A DNA stretch of 64,000 bases from Polaromonas sp047303325 (GTDB lineage Bacteria > Pseudomonadota > Gammaproteobacteria > Burkholderiales > Burkholderiaceae_C), in the NCBI RefSeq assembly GCF_047303325.1, contig NZ_JBKBEX010000013.1, positions 62,001 through 126,000 of the forward strand, given 5' to 3'. A model generated the notes under the pieces. The model ran no database searches. It was not told the origin of the DNA and saw only the letters and a list, made by a program, of their open reading frames with translations. Shown here piece by piece: positions 8,635 through 17,654 of this stretch (positions within the stretch are counted from its first letter, which is position 1; the number at the start of each line of letters is the position of its first letter). Made by a program: the position numbers and the translations under genes.

Positions 8635-9546
8635 ATGAGCGACACCTCCATGACTGATCCTGACCTCTCCCACGTCGGCCCGCGCGACAAAGCCGAAATC
8701 CTGGCCCAGGCGCTGCCCTATATCCGCAAGTTCCACGGCAAGACCCTGGTCATTAAATACGGCGGCAATGCGATGACGGACCCGGCCCTGCAGGCCGACT
8801 TTGCCGAGGACGTGGTGCTGCTCAAGCTGGTGGGCATGAACCCGGTGGTGGTGCACGGCGGCGGTCCGCAGATCGAAGCCGCGCTCAACCGCCTGGGCAA
8901 AAAGGGCCATTTCATCCAGGGCATGCGCGTCACCGACGAGGAAACCATGGAAGTCGTCGAATGGGTGCTGGCCGGCCAGGTGCAACAGGACATCGTGGGA
9001 CTGATCAACCAGGCCGGCGGCAAGGCCGTGGGCCTGACCGGGCGCGACGGCGGCCTGATCCGCGCGCAAAAACTCAAGATGGTCGACAAGGACGACGCGT
9101 CCAAGGAGCACGACATCGGCTTTGTCGGCGACATCGTCAGCATAGACCCCAGCGTGGTCAAGGCCCTGCAGGACGACGCCTTTATTCCTGTGATCAGCCC
9201 CATAGGCTTTGGTGAGGAAAACGAGAGCTACAACATCAACGCCGACGTGGTCGCCGGCAAGCTGGCCACGGTGCTCAAAGCCGAGAAGCTGGTGCTGCTG
9301 ACCAACACGCCAGGCGTGCTCAACAAGGCCGGCGAGTTGCTCACCGATCTGAGCGCCCGCGAGATCGACGAGCTGTTCGCCGACGGCACGATTTCGGGCG
9401 GCATGCTGCCCAAGATCGAAGGCGCGCTGGACGCGGCCAAGAGCGGCGTGAACTCGGTGCACATCATCGACGGCCGGGTGCCGCACGCCATGCTGCTGGA
9501 AATCCTGACCGACCAGGCCTACGGCACCATGATTCGCTCGCACTGA
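8635..9546 (+). CDS. argB: Acetylglutamate kinase
   Basis: Cytoplasmic N-acetyl-L-glutamate 5-kinase, second step of arginine synthesis, 303 aa from this start. The amino-acid-kinase fold is complete: KTLVIKYGGNAM (phosphate-binding Lys and glycines), VVVHGGGPQIE, GLTGRDGGLI, SYNINADVVAGKLA and the C-terminal DGRVPHAMLLEILTD typical of ArgB. Length and sequence match betaproteobacterial ArgB, which usually starts near the MTDP at 8650, so the starts at 8635 and 8650 are both plausible. The ATG at 8602 adds residues not seen in the family. It is separated by 75 bp from the polysaccharide cluster, so it is probably an independent unit. Confidence 0.96.
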   Translation: MSDTSMTDPDLSHVGPRDKAEILAQALPYIRKFHGKTLVIKYGGNAMTDPALQADFAEDVVLLKLVGMNPVVVHGGGPQIEAALNRLGKKGHFIQGMRVTDEETMEVVEWVLAGQVQQDIVGLINQAGGKAVGLTGRDGGLIRAQKLKMVDKDDASKEHDIGFVGDIVSIDPSVVKALQDDAFIPVISPIGFGEENESYNINADVVAGKLATVLKAEKLVLLTNTPGVLNKAGELLTDLSAREIDELFADGTISGGMLPKIEGALDAAKSGVNSVHIIDGRVPHAMLLEILTDQAYGTMIRSH

Positions 9547-9700
9547 CAACAGCCACGGGGCCGGTGGCCGCCCGCCGTCAGCCTCGTGAAAGTGCGGCTC
9601 TGTCAGACTGCGGGCTGGCGGGCAGTCGCGAGGCCGAAAAGAACAAGAACAGGCCGCGGCGCTCATAGTTAGGTATTGGCAGCGAACCGGACAATTCGTG

Positions 9701-10402
9701 ATGCGATTACTCCTCGTGGAAGACGATGTGATGGTGGCCAGCGGCATCAAGCTGGGGCTTAGCGACGCCGGTTACGCGGTCGACTGGGTTGGCAGCGCCG
9801 AGCGGGCCGAGGAAGTCTTGCAGGGCGAAACCTTTGACGCCGCCATCATCGACATCGGCCTGCCGCGCATCGACGGGCTGGAGCTGACCCGGCGCCTGCG
9901 CCGCGGCGGCATGGCCATGCCGGTGCTGATCCTCACCGCGCGCGACGCGCTGCAGGACCGGGTCCAGGGCCTGGACCTGGGCGCCGACGACTACATGGTC
10001 AAGCCCTTTGAGCTGCCCGAACTGCTGGCGCGCCTGCGCGCGCTGCTGCGCCGCTCGCAGGCTGCCACCAGCGCCACCCTGAGCTTCGGCGCGCTGGAAC
10101 TCGACACCGCCAACCGCGAGGCGCGCGCCAACGGCCAGCTGATAGAACTCGGCCCGCGCGAATGGACGGTGATGGAATACCTCTTGATCAATGCCCCCAA
10201 ACCCGCCAGCAAGGACAAGCTCCTGCAGGCCATGACCGGCTGGGACAAGGAGATCACGCCCAACGCCATTGAGGTCTACATCTCGCGCCTGCGCGGCAAG
10301 CTGGAGCCGCACGGCATTGCCGTGCGCTCCATCCGCGGTTTTGGCTACCGCCTGGAATTGACGGAGGCCGCGCCCGGCTTGCCCGGCGCGGGCACCGAGT
10401 AA
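9701..10402 (+). CDS. OmpR/TctD-family response regulator
   Basis: A 233-residue DNA-binding response regulator. The receiver domain (1-115) has the acidic pair near residues 8-9, the phospho-acceptor Asp51 (DIGLPRIDG), the TARDA Thr and the conserved Lys in DYMVKPFEL. The C-terminal winged helix (about 130-222) ends RLRGKLEPHG..VRSIRGFGYRLE. ATG 9701 starts MRLLLVEDD; the in-frame GTG three bases earlier is less likely. It is followed 11 bp later by its kinase. QseB and TctD are the closest named relatives, but no target operon such as tctCBA is adjacent, so the regulated genes are unknown. Confidence 0.93.
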   Translation: MRLLLVEDDVMVASGIKLGLSDAGYAVDWVGSAERAEEVLQGETFDAAIIDIGLPRIDGLELTRRLRRGGMAMPVLILTARDALQDRVQGLDLGADDYMVKPFELPELLARLRALLRRSQAATSATLSFGALELDTANREARANGQLIELGPREWTVMEYLLINAPKPASKDKLLQAMTGWDKEITPNAIEVYISRLRGKLEPHGIAVRSIRGFGYRLELTEAAPGLPGAGTE

Positions 10403-10413
10403 GCGCCGCGCGC

Positions 10414-11949
10414 ATGGACGCCCCCGGCCGTTCCTGGGCCGACCGCCTCAAGGCCCGCCTGGCTGCCCTGGCCGCGCGAGCCGGCCACAGCCGCCTGGTG
10501 CCACCGGCCATGAAGTCCGGCCTGCAGCGCCGCCTGCTCTTGCTGCTGCTGGTGCCGCTGGGTATTTTTGCGCTGGTCAGCGTTTACTTCGACTACCAGA
10601 CCGCCGGGAACGTCGCGTTGCAAAAGGACCAGCAACTGGCGCGGCTGATCCCGCTGCTGGCCGATTCCGTGGTGGGGCCCGGCATCACCCCCGGCGGGCG
10701 TGAGCCCTTGCTATTGCTGGCGCCCCCGGTGGACGACTTCCTCAAGGGCCGCATCGGCTTCGCCGGGTTCCGGATTTCCGATGTCCAGGGCGAATTCATG
10801 GCGGGGGAAGAATGGATTCCCGAACTCCTGCCGGCCACGCATGAGACCGAGTTCCACAGCATCGAACACAAGGGCGTGACCTATCGCATTGCGGCCCAGC
10901 GTGCCAACACGGCCGCCGGCGAGCTGATCGTGCAGCTGGCCGACGGCTCGGACCCGCGCCAGCAGTGGGTGCGTTCGGTGCTGCTCAAGGTCATACTGCC
11001 CAACCTCATCCTGGTGATGGCCGCGGGTTTTGCGCTCAACTGGGCCGTCACGCGCGCGCTCAAGCCGTTGATCGAACTCAAGGACGCGGTGGAGCGCCGC
11101 AGCCCGCGCGACCTGAGCGCCATAGACCCGCAGACCACGCCCGCCGAGGTCCAGCCGCTGGTCAGCGCGCTGAACCGGCTGTTCGGCCTGGTCAACGACC
11201 AGGCCGAGGGCCAGCGCCGTTTTGTGGCCGATGCCGCCCACCAGCTGCGCACGCCGCTGGCCGGGCTGCAGGCGCAAGTCGAGGCCTGGGCCCAGGCGGC
11301 CCGGGTGGCGCAGGCCGCGGGTTCGGACGGCGCCGTCACGCTGTCGGCCGAGAAGATCACCAAGCTGCGCAACGCGACCCGCCGCACCTCGCAGCTGGCC
11401 AACCAGCTGCTGGCGCTGTCGCGCGCCGACGCCACGGCCGCGGCCGCCCAGCCCATGCAGCGGGTGGACCTCAAGGACCTGTGTGAGTCCATACTGCCGC
11501 TGCACCTGGACGCCGCCGCCCGCAAGGGCATAGACCTGGGGCTGGAGGCCGAACCCGCCCAGACCACGGGTTATGAATGGTTGTTGCGCGAATTGCTGGG
11601 CAACCTGGTCGACAACGCCGTCAAGTACACACCGGCCGGCGGCACCGTCACCCTGCGCTGCGGCCTCAGCGCCGGGCCGCAGCCACCGGACGCCGGCGGC
11701 GACCCCGAGCATCCGCGCTGGGGCGTGTTCCTGGAGGTCGAGGACGACGGCCCCGGCATTGCGCCCGGTGAGCGCGCCAAGGCCTTGCAGCGCTTTTACC
11801 GGGTCCAGGGCACCGAGGGCGAGGGCAACGGCCTGGGCCTGGCCATCGCCAGCGAAATTGCCCGCGTCCACCATTCGCAGCTGGAGCTGGGCGACGGCGG
11901 CACCGAGGCCTCGGGACCGCGCGGATTGCGGGTGCGCCTGAGTTTGTAG
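10414..11949 (+). CDS. Sensor histidine kinase (TctE/QseC-like)
   Basis: A 511-residue inner-membrane histidine kinase paired with the preceding regulator. Membrane segments lie near residues 42-60 and 188-210 and flank a periplasmic TctE-like sensor region. A HAMP-like stretch (ALKPLIELKDAVERR) follows. The H-box is FVADAAHQLRTPLAG with phospho-acceptor His276. The ATPase domain has NLVDNAVKYTP (N), DDGPGI (G1) and GNGLGLAI (G2), so all catalytic boxes are intact. The N-terminal 35 residues before the first membrane segment are unusually long. The signal is unknown; TctE relatives respond to tricarboxylates. Confidence 0.93.
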   Translation: MDAPGRSWADRLKARLAALAARAGHSRLVPPAMKSGLQRRLLLLLLVPLGIFALVSVYFDYQTAGNVALQKDQQLARLIPLLADSVVGPGITPGGREPLLLLAPPVDDFLKGRIGFAGFRISDVQGEFMAGEEWIPELLPATHETEFHSIEHKGVTYRIAAQRANTAAGELIVQLADGSDPRQQWVRSVLLKVILPNLILVMAAGFALNWAVTRALKPLIELKDAVERRSPRDLSAIDPQTTPAEVQPLVSALNRLFGLVNDQAEGQRRFVADAAHQLRTPLAGLQAQVEAWAQAARVAQAAGSDGAVTLSAEKITKLRNATRRTSQLANQLLALSRADATAAAAQPMQRVDLKDLCESILPLHLDAAARKGIDLGLEAEPAQTTGYEWLLRELLGNLVDNAVKYTPAGGTVTLRCGLSAGPQPPDAGGDPEHPRWGVFLEVEDDGPGIAPGERAKALQRFYRVQGTEGEGNGLGLAIASEIARVHHSQLELGDGGTEASGPRGLRVRLSL

Positions 11950-12111
11950 TCCGCCCGCCACAGTGAGCGCTCGCTGTTACGAAACAGAACGTTGTAGCTA
12001 CGCCTCACGCGTTAAAACCCAGGCTGCTCAAGCCCTGAACCGTCACTTCCCTGTGCGAGAATGAATTGCAACGATATCCGGTTTTTTGAAACATTCTCCA
12101 CTCGATCGCCT

Positions 12112-12762
12112 ATGTCCGACCTTGCGCCTGAATCTGAACTGAGCCCCCAAGGCACGCCAGCCTCCGCCGAGCCTGCGGTGCGCAAGCGCCCCAAACCGGG
12201 GGAGCGCCGGGTCCAGATCCTGCAGGCGCTGGCTACCATGCTGGAGCAGCCGGGCGCCGAACGCATCACCACCTCGGCCCTGGCGGCCAGGCTGGAAGTC
12301 AGCGAAGCGGCGCTTTACCGCCATTTCGCCAGCAAGGCCCAGATGTTCGAGGGCCTGATCGAATTCATAGAGCAAAGCGTCTTCACCCTGATCAACCAGA
12401 TCGGCGAACGCGAGCCCGACCACTCGATCCGCACCCGCAAGCTGGTGGTCATGGTGCTGCAGTTCGCCGAGAAAAACCCCGGCATGACCCGCGTCATGGT
12501 CGGCGATGCCCTGGTGTTTGAAAACGAGCGCCTGCAGGAGCGCATGAACCAGTTCTTCGACAAGCTGGAATCCAGCCTCAAACAAAGCCTGCGCGACGCG
12601 GCAGCCGCCAGCGGCGCCGCCACCCCTACGGTGGACGCCCAGGTGCGCGCCTCGGTCATTGTGGCCTTTATGGTCGGGCGTTTGCAGCGTTTTGCCCGTT
12701 CGGGCTTTAAACGCCTGCCCTCCGAACACCTCGAAGCCAGCCTGGCCACTATATTGGGCTGA
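12112..12762 (+). CDS. slmA: Nucleoid occlusion factor SlmA-like TetR-family regulator
   Basis: A 216-residue TetR-fold protein. The HTH (ITTSALAARLEVSEAALYRHFASK) and the following LIEFIEQSVFTLINQI, NPGMTRVMVGDALVFENERLQERMNQ are close to SlmA, which binds SBS sites near the origin-proximal chromosome and blocks FtsZ ring assembly over the nucleoid. In SlmA the ligand pocket is replaced by an FtsZ-binding surface, consistent with the conserved region seen here. The start at 12112 (MSDLAPE) gives the family length after a short basic linker; an upstream in-frame ATG at 12061 is less likely. It stands alone after the kinase gene. Confidence 0.88.
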   Translation: MSDLAPESELSPQGTPASAEPAVRKRPKPGERRVQILQALATMLEQPGAERITTSALAARLEVSEAALYRHFASKAQMFEGLIEFIEQSVFTLINQIGEREPDHSIRTRKLVVMVLQFAEKNPGMTRVMVGDALVFENERLQERMNQFFDKLESSLKQSLRDAAAASGAATPTVDAQVRASVIVAFMVGRLQRFARSGFKRLPSEHLEASLATILG

Positions 12763-12957
12763 CCCCTATCGGTGTGCACTTCGTGTCACACCTTTTCCCC
12801 TTCCAGGGGACGGGCGCCTTGGGGCCGGCAAAGCCAGACCCCGGCCCCCACTGGAAAAAGAATCACCCCTATCGGACACGCACTTCGTGTCGTGCCTTTT
12901 CCCCTTCCAGGGGACGGCGCCTGCGGCCGGGCAAAGCCAGTTCCGCGGCCCCTGCTT
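12762..12957. repeat. Tandem pair of about 100-bp intergenic repeats
   Basis: Two imperfect copies, about 12762-12864 and 12865-12957, both begin ACCCCTATCGG, continue with GCACTTCGTGTC and TTTTCCCCTTCCAGGGGACGG, and end with CAAAGCCAG. Each contains small hairpins (CCCC-TTCCA-GGGG; GTGTG/CACAC in the first copy, CACG/CGTG in the second). They fill the gap between slmA and the convergent dehydrogenase gene. This looks like a dispersed repeat of the lineage and may also end transcription. No long ORF of convincing coding character lies here. Confidence 0.75.
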
Positions 12958-12974
12958 GGCGGTTTTCCTGACCG

Positions 12975-14030
12975 CTAGAGGCTGAGCCCCACCTTACCGG
13001 CAGCACCCACGATTTCTTCCCAAGTGCTGGCGTCAATGTCTATGCCGTCACGCTCGCGCTCCACGCGCGCGCGGCGTTCGGGCTCGCCGGCAATCTGCAC
13101 GCCGTGCTCACCGTCGGCCGGCGGGCTTTTGCGCAGCCACTCGACGAAGGCCAGGGCCTCGGTTTCCATGGCCGACTGCGTGCCCAGCTTGCCCGGGTCT
13201 ATCAGTATGGTCAGCATGCTGTTGTAGACGGCGCGTGTGCCCACCGCCGGGTGGTGCCAGGTACCGCCGCCGGTCAGCGCGCCGCCCAGCAGCTCGCAAG
13301 CCACGGCCAGGCCGTAGCCCTTGTGCTCGCCAAAAGGCATGAGCGCGCCGAAAAACCCGTTGGCCTGCGGCACCACCACCACGCCGGGGTCGGTGGTTGG
13401 CTGGCCGTGCTCGTCGATCAGCAGGCCGGGCGGCACGGACTTGCCCTGGTTGTGCGCCACGCGCATCTTGCCCTGGGCCACGCGGCTGGTGGCGAAGTCC
13501 AATACAAAGGGCGGGGCGTCCTTGAGCGGCACCCCTATGCAGCAGGGATTCGTGCCGTAGCGGCCGTCGGCGCCGCCCCAGGGCGCCACCACGGGCCGCG
13601 TCATGACGTTGACGAAATGCAGCGACACCAGGCCCTGGGCCACCGCCATCTCGGCAAAATGGCCTATGCGCCCCAGGTGGTGCGATTCGGCCAGCGCCAG
13701 GATGCAGCTGCCCTGTTCCTTGGCGCGGGCCATGCCCAGCACCATGGCCTGCTCGCCGACCACCTGGCCGTAGCCGCGCTGGCCGTTGAGGCTGAGCAGC
13801 GCGCCGGCATCCAGCACAGTCCTGACCTGCGCATTGGGCGTGAGGCCGCCTTCGAGCACCGCGTCCACATAACGCGGCAGCATGCCCACGCCGTGCGAGT
13901 CGTGGCCGCTGAGGTTGGCCATGACCAGGTTGGAGGCGACTTTGTCGGCTTCTTGCGCCGAGCTGCCGGCCGCGACGAGGATGCGGGCGCAGTGGGCCCG
14001 CAGGGCTGAGGCTTGGATGTTTTTTTGCAT
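12975..14030 (-). CDS. LDH2-family (malate/L-lactate-type) dehydrogenase
   Basis: A 351-residue NAD(P)-dependent 2-hydroxyacid dehydrogenase of the LDH2/MDH2 fold, unrelated to Rossmann lactate dehydrogenases. Diagnostic stretches are SGHDSHGVGMLPRYV (catalytic His region, about 42-56), SHHLGRIGHFAEMA, PWGGADGRYGTNP and FGEHKGYGLA. Substrates in the family include malate, sulfolactate, ureidoglycolate and delta-1-piperideine-2-carboxylate. It is last in a minus-strand run after the UxaA-family dehydratase and TRAP transporter, so oxidation of a hydroxyacid product such as L-lactate from the neighbouring pathway is plausible. The exact substrate is inference. Confidence 0.88.
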   Translation of the reverse strand: MQKNIQASALRAHCARILVAAGSSAQEADKVASNLVMANLSGHDSHGVGMLPRYVDAVLEGGLTPNAQVRTVLDAGALLSLNGQRGYGQVVGEQAMVLGMARAKEQGSCILALAESHHLGRIGHFAEMAVAQGLVSLHFVNVMTRPVVAPWGGADGRYGTNPCCIGVPLKDAPPFVLDFATSRVAQGKMRVAHNQGKSVPPGLLIDEHGQPTTDPGVVVVPQANGFFGALMPFGEHKGYGLAVACELLGGALTGGGTWHHPAVGTRAVYNSMLTILIDPGKLGTQSAMETEALAFVEWLRKSPPADGEHGVQIAGEPERRARVERERDGIDIDASTWEEIVGAAGKVGLSL

Positions 14031-14055
14031 GGACCTTGGAGGATGAGGGTGAGGT

Positions 14056-15615
14056 TTACATCACGGCGCCGACTTGCCAGGGCACGAACTCGTTTTGCCC
14101 GTAGCCGTGTTTTTCGCTCTTGCTGGGCTCGCCCGAGGCCGTGGCCAGCACCATTTCGAAAATGCGCTGCCCCATCTCCTGCACCGACACGCCGCCGTCG
14201 ATGATTTCGCCGCAATTGATGTCCATGTCTTCTTCCTGCCGTTGCCACAGCGCCGAGTTGGTGGCCAGCTTGAGCGAGGGCGAGGGCGCGCAGCCGTAAG
14301 CCGAGCCGCGGCCGGTGGTAAAGCAGATGATGTTGGCGCCGCCGGCCACCTGGCCCGTGGCGCTGACCGGGTCGTAGCCCGGCGTGTCCATATAGACAAA
14401 ACCGTGCGCGCCCACGGGCTCGGCGTATTCATACACCGCCTCGAGGTTGGAGGTGCCCCCCTTGGCCACCGCGCCCAGGGATTTTTCGAGGATGGTGGTC
14501 AGGCCGCCGGCCTTGTTGCCGGGCGAGGGGTTGTTGTTCATCTCGCCCTCGTTGATCTCGGTGTAGTGCTCCCACCATTTGATGCGCGAGATCAGTTTTT
14601 CGGCAATCTCGGGCCGTACCGCGCGCCGCGTGAGCAGATGCTCGGCGCCGTAGATTTCAGGGGTCTCGCTGAGGATGGCGGTGCCGCCGTGGGCCACCAG
14701 CAGGTCCACCGCCGCGCCCAGCGCCGGGTTGGCGCTGATGCCCGAATAGCCGTCGGAGCCGCCACATTGCAAACCTATGGTGATGTGGGCGGCGCTGCAG
14801 GGTTCGCGTTTCACCGCGTTGGCCTGCGGCAGCATCTCCTTGATCATGGCAATGCCCTTGGCCACGGTCTTGGCCGTGCCGCCCGTGTCCTGGATGCTGA
14901 AGACGCGCAGGGTTTCGCCCTCGCGCAGGCTGCCGTGGGCCAGCCAGGCATTGATCTGGTTGGACTCGCAGCCCAGCCCCACCACCAGCACGCCCGCGAA
15001 GTTGGGGTGCGTGGCGTAACCCGTCAACGTGCGCTGCAGGATCTGCAGGCCCAGGCCGTCGGAGTCCATGCCGCAGCCCGTGCCGTGCGTGAGCGCCACC
15101 ACGCCGTCGACGTTGGGAAAGTCCTTCAGCGCCGACGGGTTGTTCTTTCGCGAAAAATGGTCGGCAATCGCGCGCGCCGCCGTGGCCGAGCAGTTCACGC
15201 TGGAAAGTATGCCGATGTAGTTGCGCGTGGCCACGCGGCCGTCGGGCCGCTTGATGCCCATGAAGGTGGCCTCGCGTCTGGCGGGCGCGGGCTTCACGTC
15301 GGCGCCGAAGGCGTAGTCGCGCGCGAAGTCGCCTTTGTCGGGCCCCATGTCCAGGTTGTGCGAGTGCACATGCTCGCCGGGCGCGATCGGCTTGCTTGCA
15401 AAGCCGATGATCTGGTTGTAGCGCCGCACCGGCTCGCCCGCGGCCAGCGCGCGCGTGGCGATCTTGTGGCCGGCCGGGATCAGGCCGCGCACGGTGATGT
15501 TCTCGACCTGGGTGCCGCCCACCAACTGCGCACGGGCAATCAGGACGTCGTCGGCGGGATGAAGGCGGATAAAGGGCGTGGCAGGGGGCTTGGTGGTGGT
15601 CGTCATGGAAGTCAT
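14056..15615 (-). CDS. UxaA-family (altronate/galactarate-type) dehydratase, paralogue 1
   Basis: A 519-residue sugar-acid dehydratase. The N-terminal SAF domain (about 15-100) is followed by the UxaA catalytic region, with RPDGRVATRNYIGILSSVNCS, GTGCGMDSDG, GLGCESNQ, QCGGSDGYSGISANPALG, NNNPSPGNKAGG and MDINCGEI. The conserved cysteines are those used for the metal site in GarD/UxaA enzymes. It probably removes water from an aldonate to give a 2-keto-3-deoxy acid. It lies between the TRAP permease and the LDH2 gene on the same strand. An ATG at 15606 is an alternative start; neither has a strong Shine-Dalgarno. A diverged paralogue is at 36717. Confidence 0.88.
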   Translation of the reverse strand: MTSMTTTTKPPATPFIRLHPADDVLIARAQLVGGTQVENITVRGLIPAGHKIATRALAAGEPVRRYNQIIGFASKPIAPGEHVHSHNLDMGPDKGDFARDYAFGADVKPAPARREATFMGIKRPDGRVATRNYIGILSSVNCSATAARAIADHFSRKNNPSALKDFPNVDGVVALTHGTGCGMDSDGLGLQILQRTLTGYATHPNFAGVLVVGLGCESNQINAWLAHGSLREGETLRVFSIQDTGGTAKTVAKGIAMIKEMLPQANAVKREPCSAAHITIGLQCGGSDGYSGISANPALGAAVDLLVAHGGTAILSETPEIYGAEHLLTRRAVRPEIAEKLISRIKWWEHYTEINEGEMNNNPSPGNKAGGLTTILEKSLGAVAKGGTSNLEAVYEYAEPVGAHGFVYMDTPGYDPVSATGQVAGGANIICFTTGRGSAYGCAPSPSLKLATNSALWQRQEEDMDINCGEIIDGGVSVQEMGQRIFEMVLATASGEPSKSEKHGYGQNEFVPWQVGAVM

Positions 15616-15643
15616 CGTGAATGTATGGACGGTTGTACCCCAG

Positions 15644-17038
15644 TTAATAAAACATCTTGGGCAACCAGAGTACTGCCTTGGGGAAGTAGGTGATGATGCC
15701 CAGGCTTAGCAGCAAGGGCACCAGCCAGGGCAGTATGGCGACGGTGGTGCGCTCCACCGAGAGCTTGGCCACGCGCGCCAGTACAAACAGCACCATGCCC
15801 ATGGGTGGGTGCAAGAGGCCGATCATGAGATTGAGCACCATCACCAGGCCGAAATGCACGGGGTCTATGCCCAGCTGCGCGGTGATGGGCAGCAGGATGG
15901 GCACCAGGATGGTGATGGCGGCGGTGGGCTCCAGGAAGCAGCCGACAAACAGCATCAGCAGGTTGGCCAGCAGCAAAAACACCCAGGGGCTCTGGGTAAA
16001 GCCCAGCACCCAGGCGGCGATCGCGGTGGTCACGCCGGTGGCCGTCAGCATCCAGCCGAAGATGGATGCGGCCGCCACGATGAACAGCACGGTGGAGGTG
16101 GTCTCGACGGTGTCCAGGCAGACCTTGATAAACATCTTGAACTTCAGCGCCTTGTACCACCAGAAGCCCAGCACCATGGCCCAGACGCAGGCCGCGATCG
16201 CGCCTTCGGTGGGTGTGAACAGGCCAGTCGTCATGCCGCCTATCAGCAGCACCGGCGTCATGATGGGCAGTACGGCCTCGAATTTAAAAATCTTGTCGAG
16301 CACGAACAGGGCGATAAGCCCTGCAATCACCGTGACCTGCGCCGGCGCGCCCGCAATGCTGATCAGCGCCCACAGCACCAGCGGCCAGGCCGCCACCACG
16401 CCCAGCTCTATCAGGGCTTTGCCCAGGCGGCTGGCTGAGAACTTGATGTCGGCACCCCATTTGTTCTTGTGGGCAAAGTAGGCCACCGTCAGCATCATCA
16501 GCACCGCCATCAACAGGCCCGGCAGCAGCCCGGCCAGGAACAGCGCGCCAATCGACACGTTGGCCATCATTCCGTAGATCACAAAGGGCAGGCTGGGCGG
16601 GATGATGGGGCCCAGCGTGGCCGAGGCGGCGGTCACGCCGACCGCGAATTCCGAGGAGTAGCCGTGCTCCTTCATGGCCTTGATTTCGATGGTGCCCAGG
16701 CCGGCCGCGTCGGCGATCGCCGTGCCGCTCATGCCGGCGAAGATCACCGAGCCCAGGACATTGACGTGGCCCAGGCCGCCCTTGAGCCAGCCCACCAGGG
16801 CCAGCGCGAAGTTGTAGATGCGGGTGGTGATGCCCGCGTTGTTCATGAGATTGCCGGCCAGGATGAAGAAAGGCACGGCCAGCAAGGGAAAGCTGTCTAT
16901 GCCCGATACCATGCGGTGTATGACCACAAAGGGCGGCAGGTTGCCGGTGACCAGGATGTAGACCAGCGAGGCGCCCGCCATGGCGACGGCGACCGGTATG
17001 CCGGCACCCATGAAGATCAGGAAAAATATTTTGAGCAT
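15644..17038 (-). CDS. dctM: TRAP transporter large permease (DctM)
   Basis: A 464-residue inner-membrane protein with about 12 spans, the ion-coupled transport subunit of a TRAP uptake system. Family features include IDSFPLLAVPFFILAGNLMN, GMSGTAIADAAGLGTIEIKAM, PPSLPFVIYGMMAN and TPTEGAIAACVWAM. The frame is open 41 codons further upstream into the dctQ gene, but the ATG at 17038 begins the typical LKIFFLIFMG start and lies 22 bp after dctQ. With dctQ and dctP it would import the acid used by the co-transcribed dehydratase and dehydrogenase. Confidence 0.93.
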   Translation of the reverse strand: MLKIFFLIFMGAGIPVAVAMAGASLVYILVTGNLPPFVVIHRMVSGIDSFPLLAVPFFILAGNLMNNAGITTRIYNFALALVGWLKGGLGHVNVLGSVIFAGMSGTAIADAAGLGTIEIKAMKEHGYSSEFAVGVTAASATLGPIIPPSLPFVIYGMMANVSIGALFLAGLLPGLLMAVLMMLTVAYFAHKNKWGADIKFSASRLGKALIELGVVAAWPLVLWALISIAGAPAQVTVIAGLIALFVLDKIFKFEAVLPIMTPVLLIGGMTTGLFTPTEGAIAACVWAMVLGFWWYKALKFKMFIKVCLDTVETTSTVLFIVAAASIFGWMLTATGVTTAIAAWVLGFTQSPWVFLLLANLLMLFVGCFLEPTAAITILVPILLPITAQLGIDPVHFGLVMVLNLMIGLLHPPMGMVLFVLARVAKLSVERTTVAILPWLVPLLLSLGIITYFPKAVLWLPKMFY

Positions 17039-17060
17039 GATGATGAGGGGTCTGTCGCGT

Positions 17061-17615
17061 TCAGCGGTCTTGCATGGTGGATTCGGGGCGCTCCAGCACG
17101 CTGTAGCCGCGGCGGTAATGGACCAGCGCAACTTGCAGTGACCGGACCAGCATGGCGGCAAAGCCCAGCAGGCATACGCCGTAGACGATGTTCATGGGCA
17201 GGTCCACAATGGTCATGCGGGTCTGGTTGCCGATTTTTTCCATCATTTGAAAAGTCATGAACACCGCCGCGCCGTAAAAGGCGATGCGCAGCAGGTCCGT
17301 CAGCGTGGACATGATGCGGCCCATCTTTGCCGGCATGTGGCGGTAGAAAAAATCCACCTGGATGTGGTTGTTCTTGGCAACGCCTACGGCCGCGCCTATG
17401 AACACCACGGCGATCAGTTCATAACGCGCGATCTCCTCGGTCCACGCCGCCGAGTCGTTGAAAACATAGCGCGTGACGAACTGGTACAGCACCGTGGCGC
17501 CCAGCAGCCAGAAAAATGCCAGGGCCACCCAGCCCTCCGTCGTGGTGGCGGACAGGTCCACCACCTCGTCCTCGGTGTGGAATGAACCGTCGTCGCTGAT
17601 GATTTTTTCGGTCAT
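17061..17615 (-). CDS. dctQ: TRAP transporter small permease (DctQ)
   Basis: A 184-residue inner-membrane protein with four predicted spans. It has the DctQ hallmarks YVFNDSAAWTEEIARYELIAVVFIGAAVGVAKNNHI and the second-half span of the family. It pairs with DctM downstream. The N-terminal 25 residues are acidic and cytoplasmic. It is separated from dctP by a 157-bp gap that is largely filled by a long inverted repeat (17655-17777), so receptor and permease genes may be expressed at different levels. Confidence 0.9.
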   Translation of the reverse strand: MTEKIISDDGSFHTEDEVVDLSATTTEGWVALAFFWLLGATVLYQFVTRYVFNDSAAWTEEIARYELIAVVFIGAAVGVAKNNHIQVDFFYRHMPAKMGRIMSTLTDLLRIAFYGAAVFMTFQMMEKIGNQTRMTIVDLPMNIVYGVCLLGFAAMLVRSLQVALVHYRRGYSVLERPESTMQDR

Positions 17616-17654
17616 CTTGTTTCCTTAATCTTTCTCTTTGTGCAGCAGGGCGCC

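Noticed and set aside
7732..9750. 672-codon minus-strand ORF opposite the SDR, argB and the response regulator
   Set aside because: Crosses three genes and an intergenic gap and has no recognisable motif.
12975..14030. Ordinary L-lactate or malate dehydrogenase
   Set aside because: The LDH2 fold is unrelated to Rossmann LDH/MDH and its members use many hydroxyacids; naming a substrate would go beyond the sequence.
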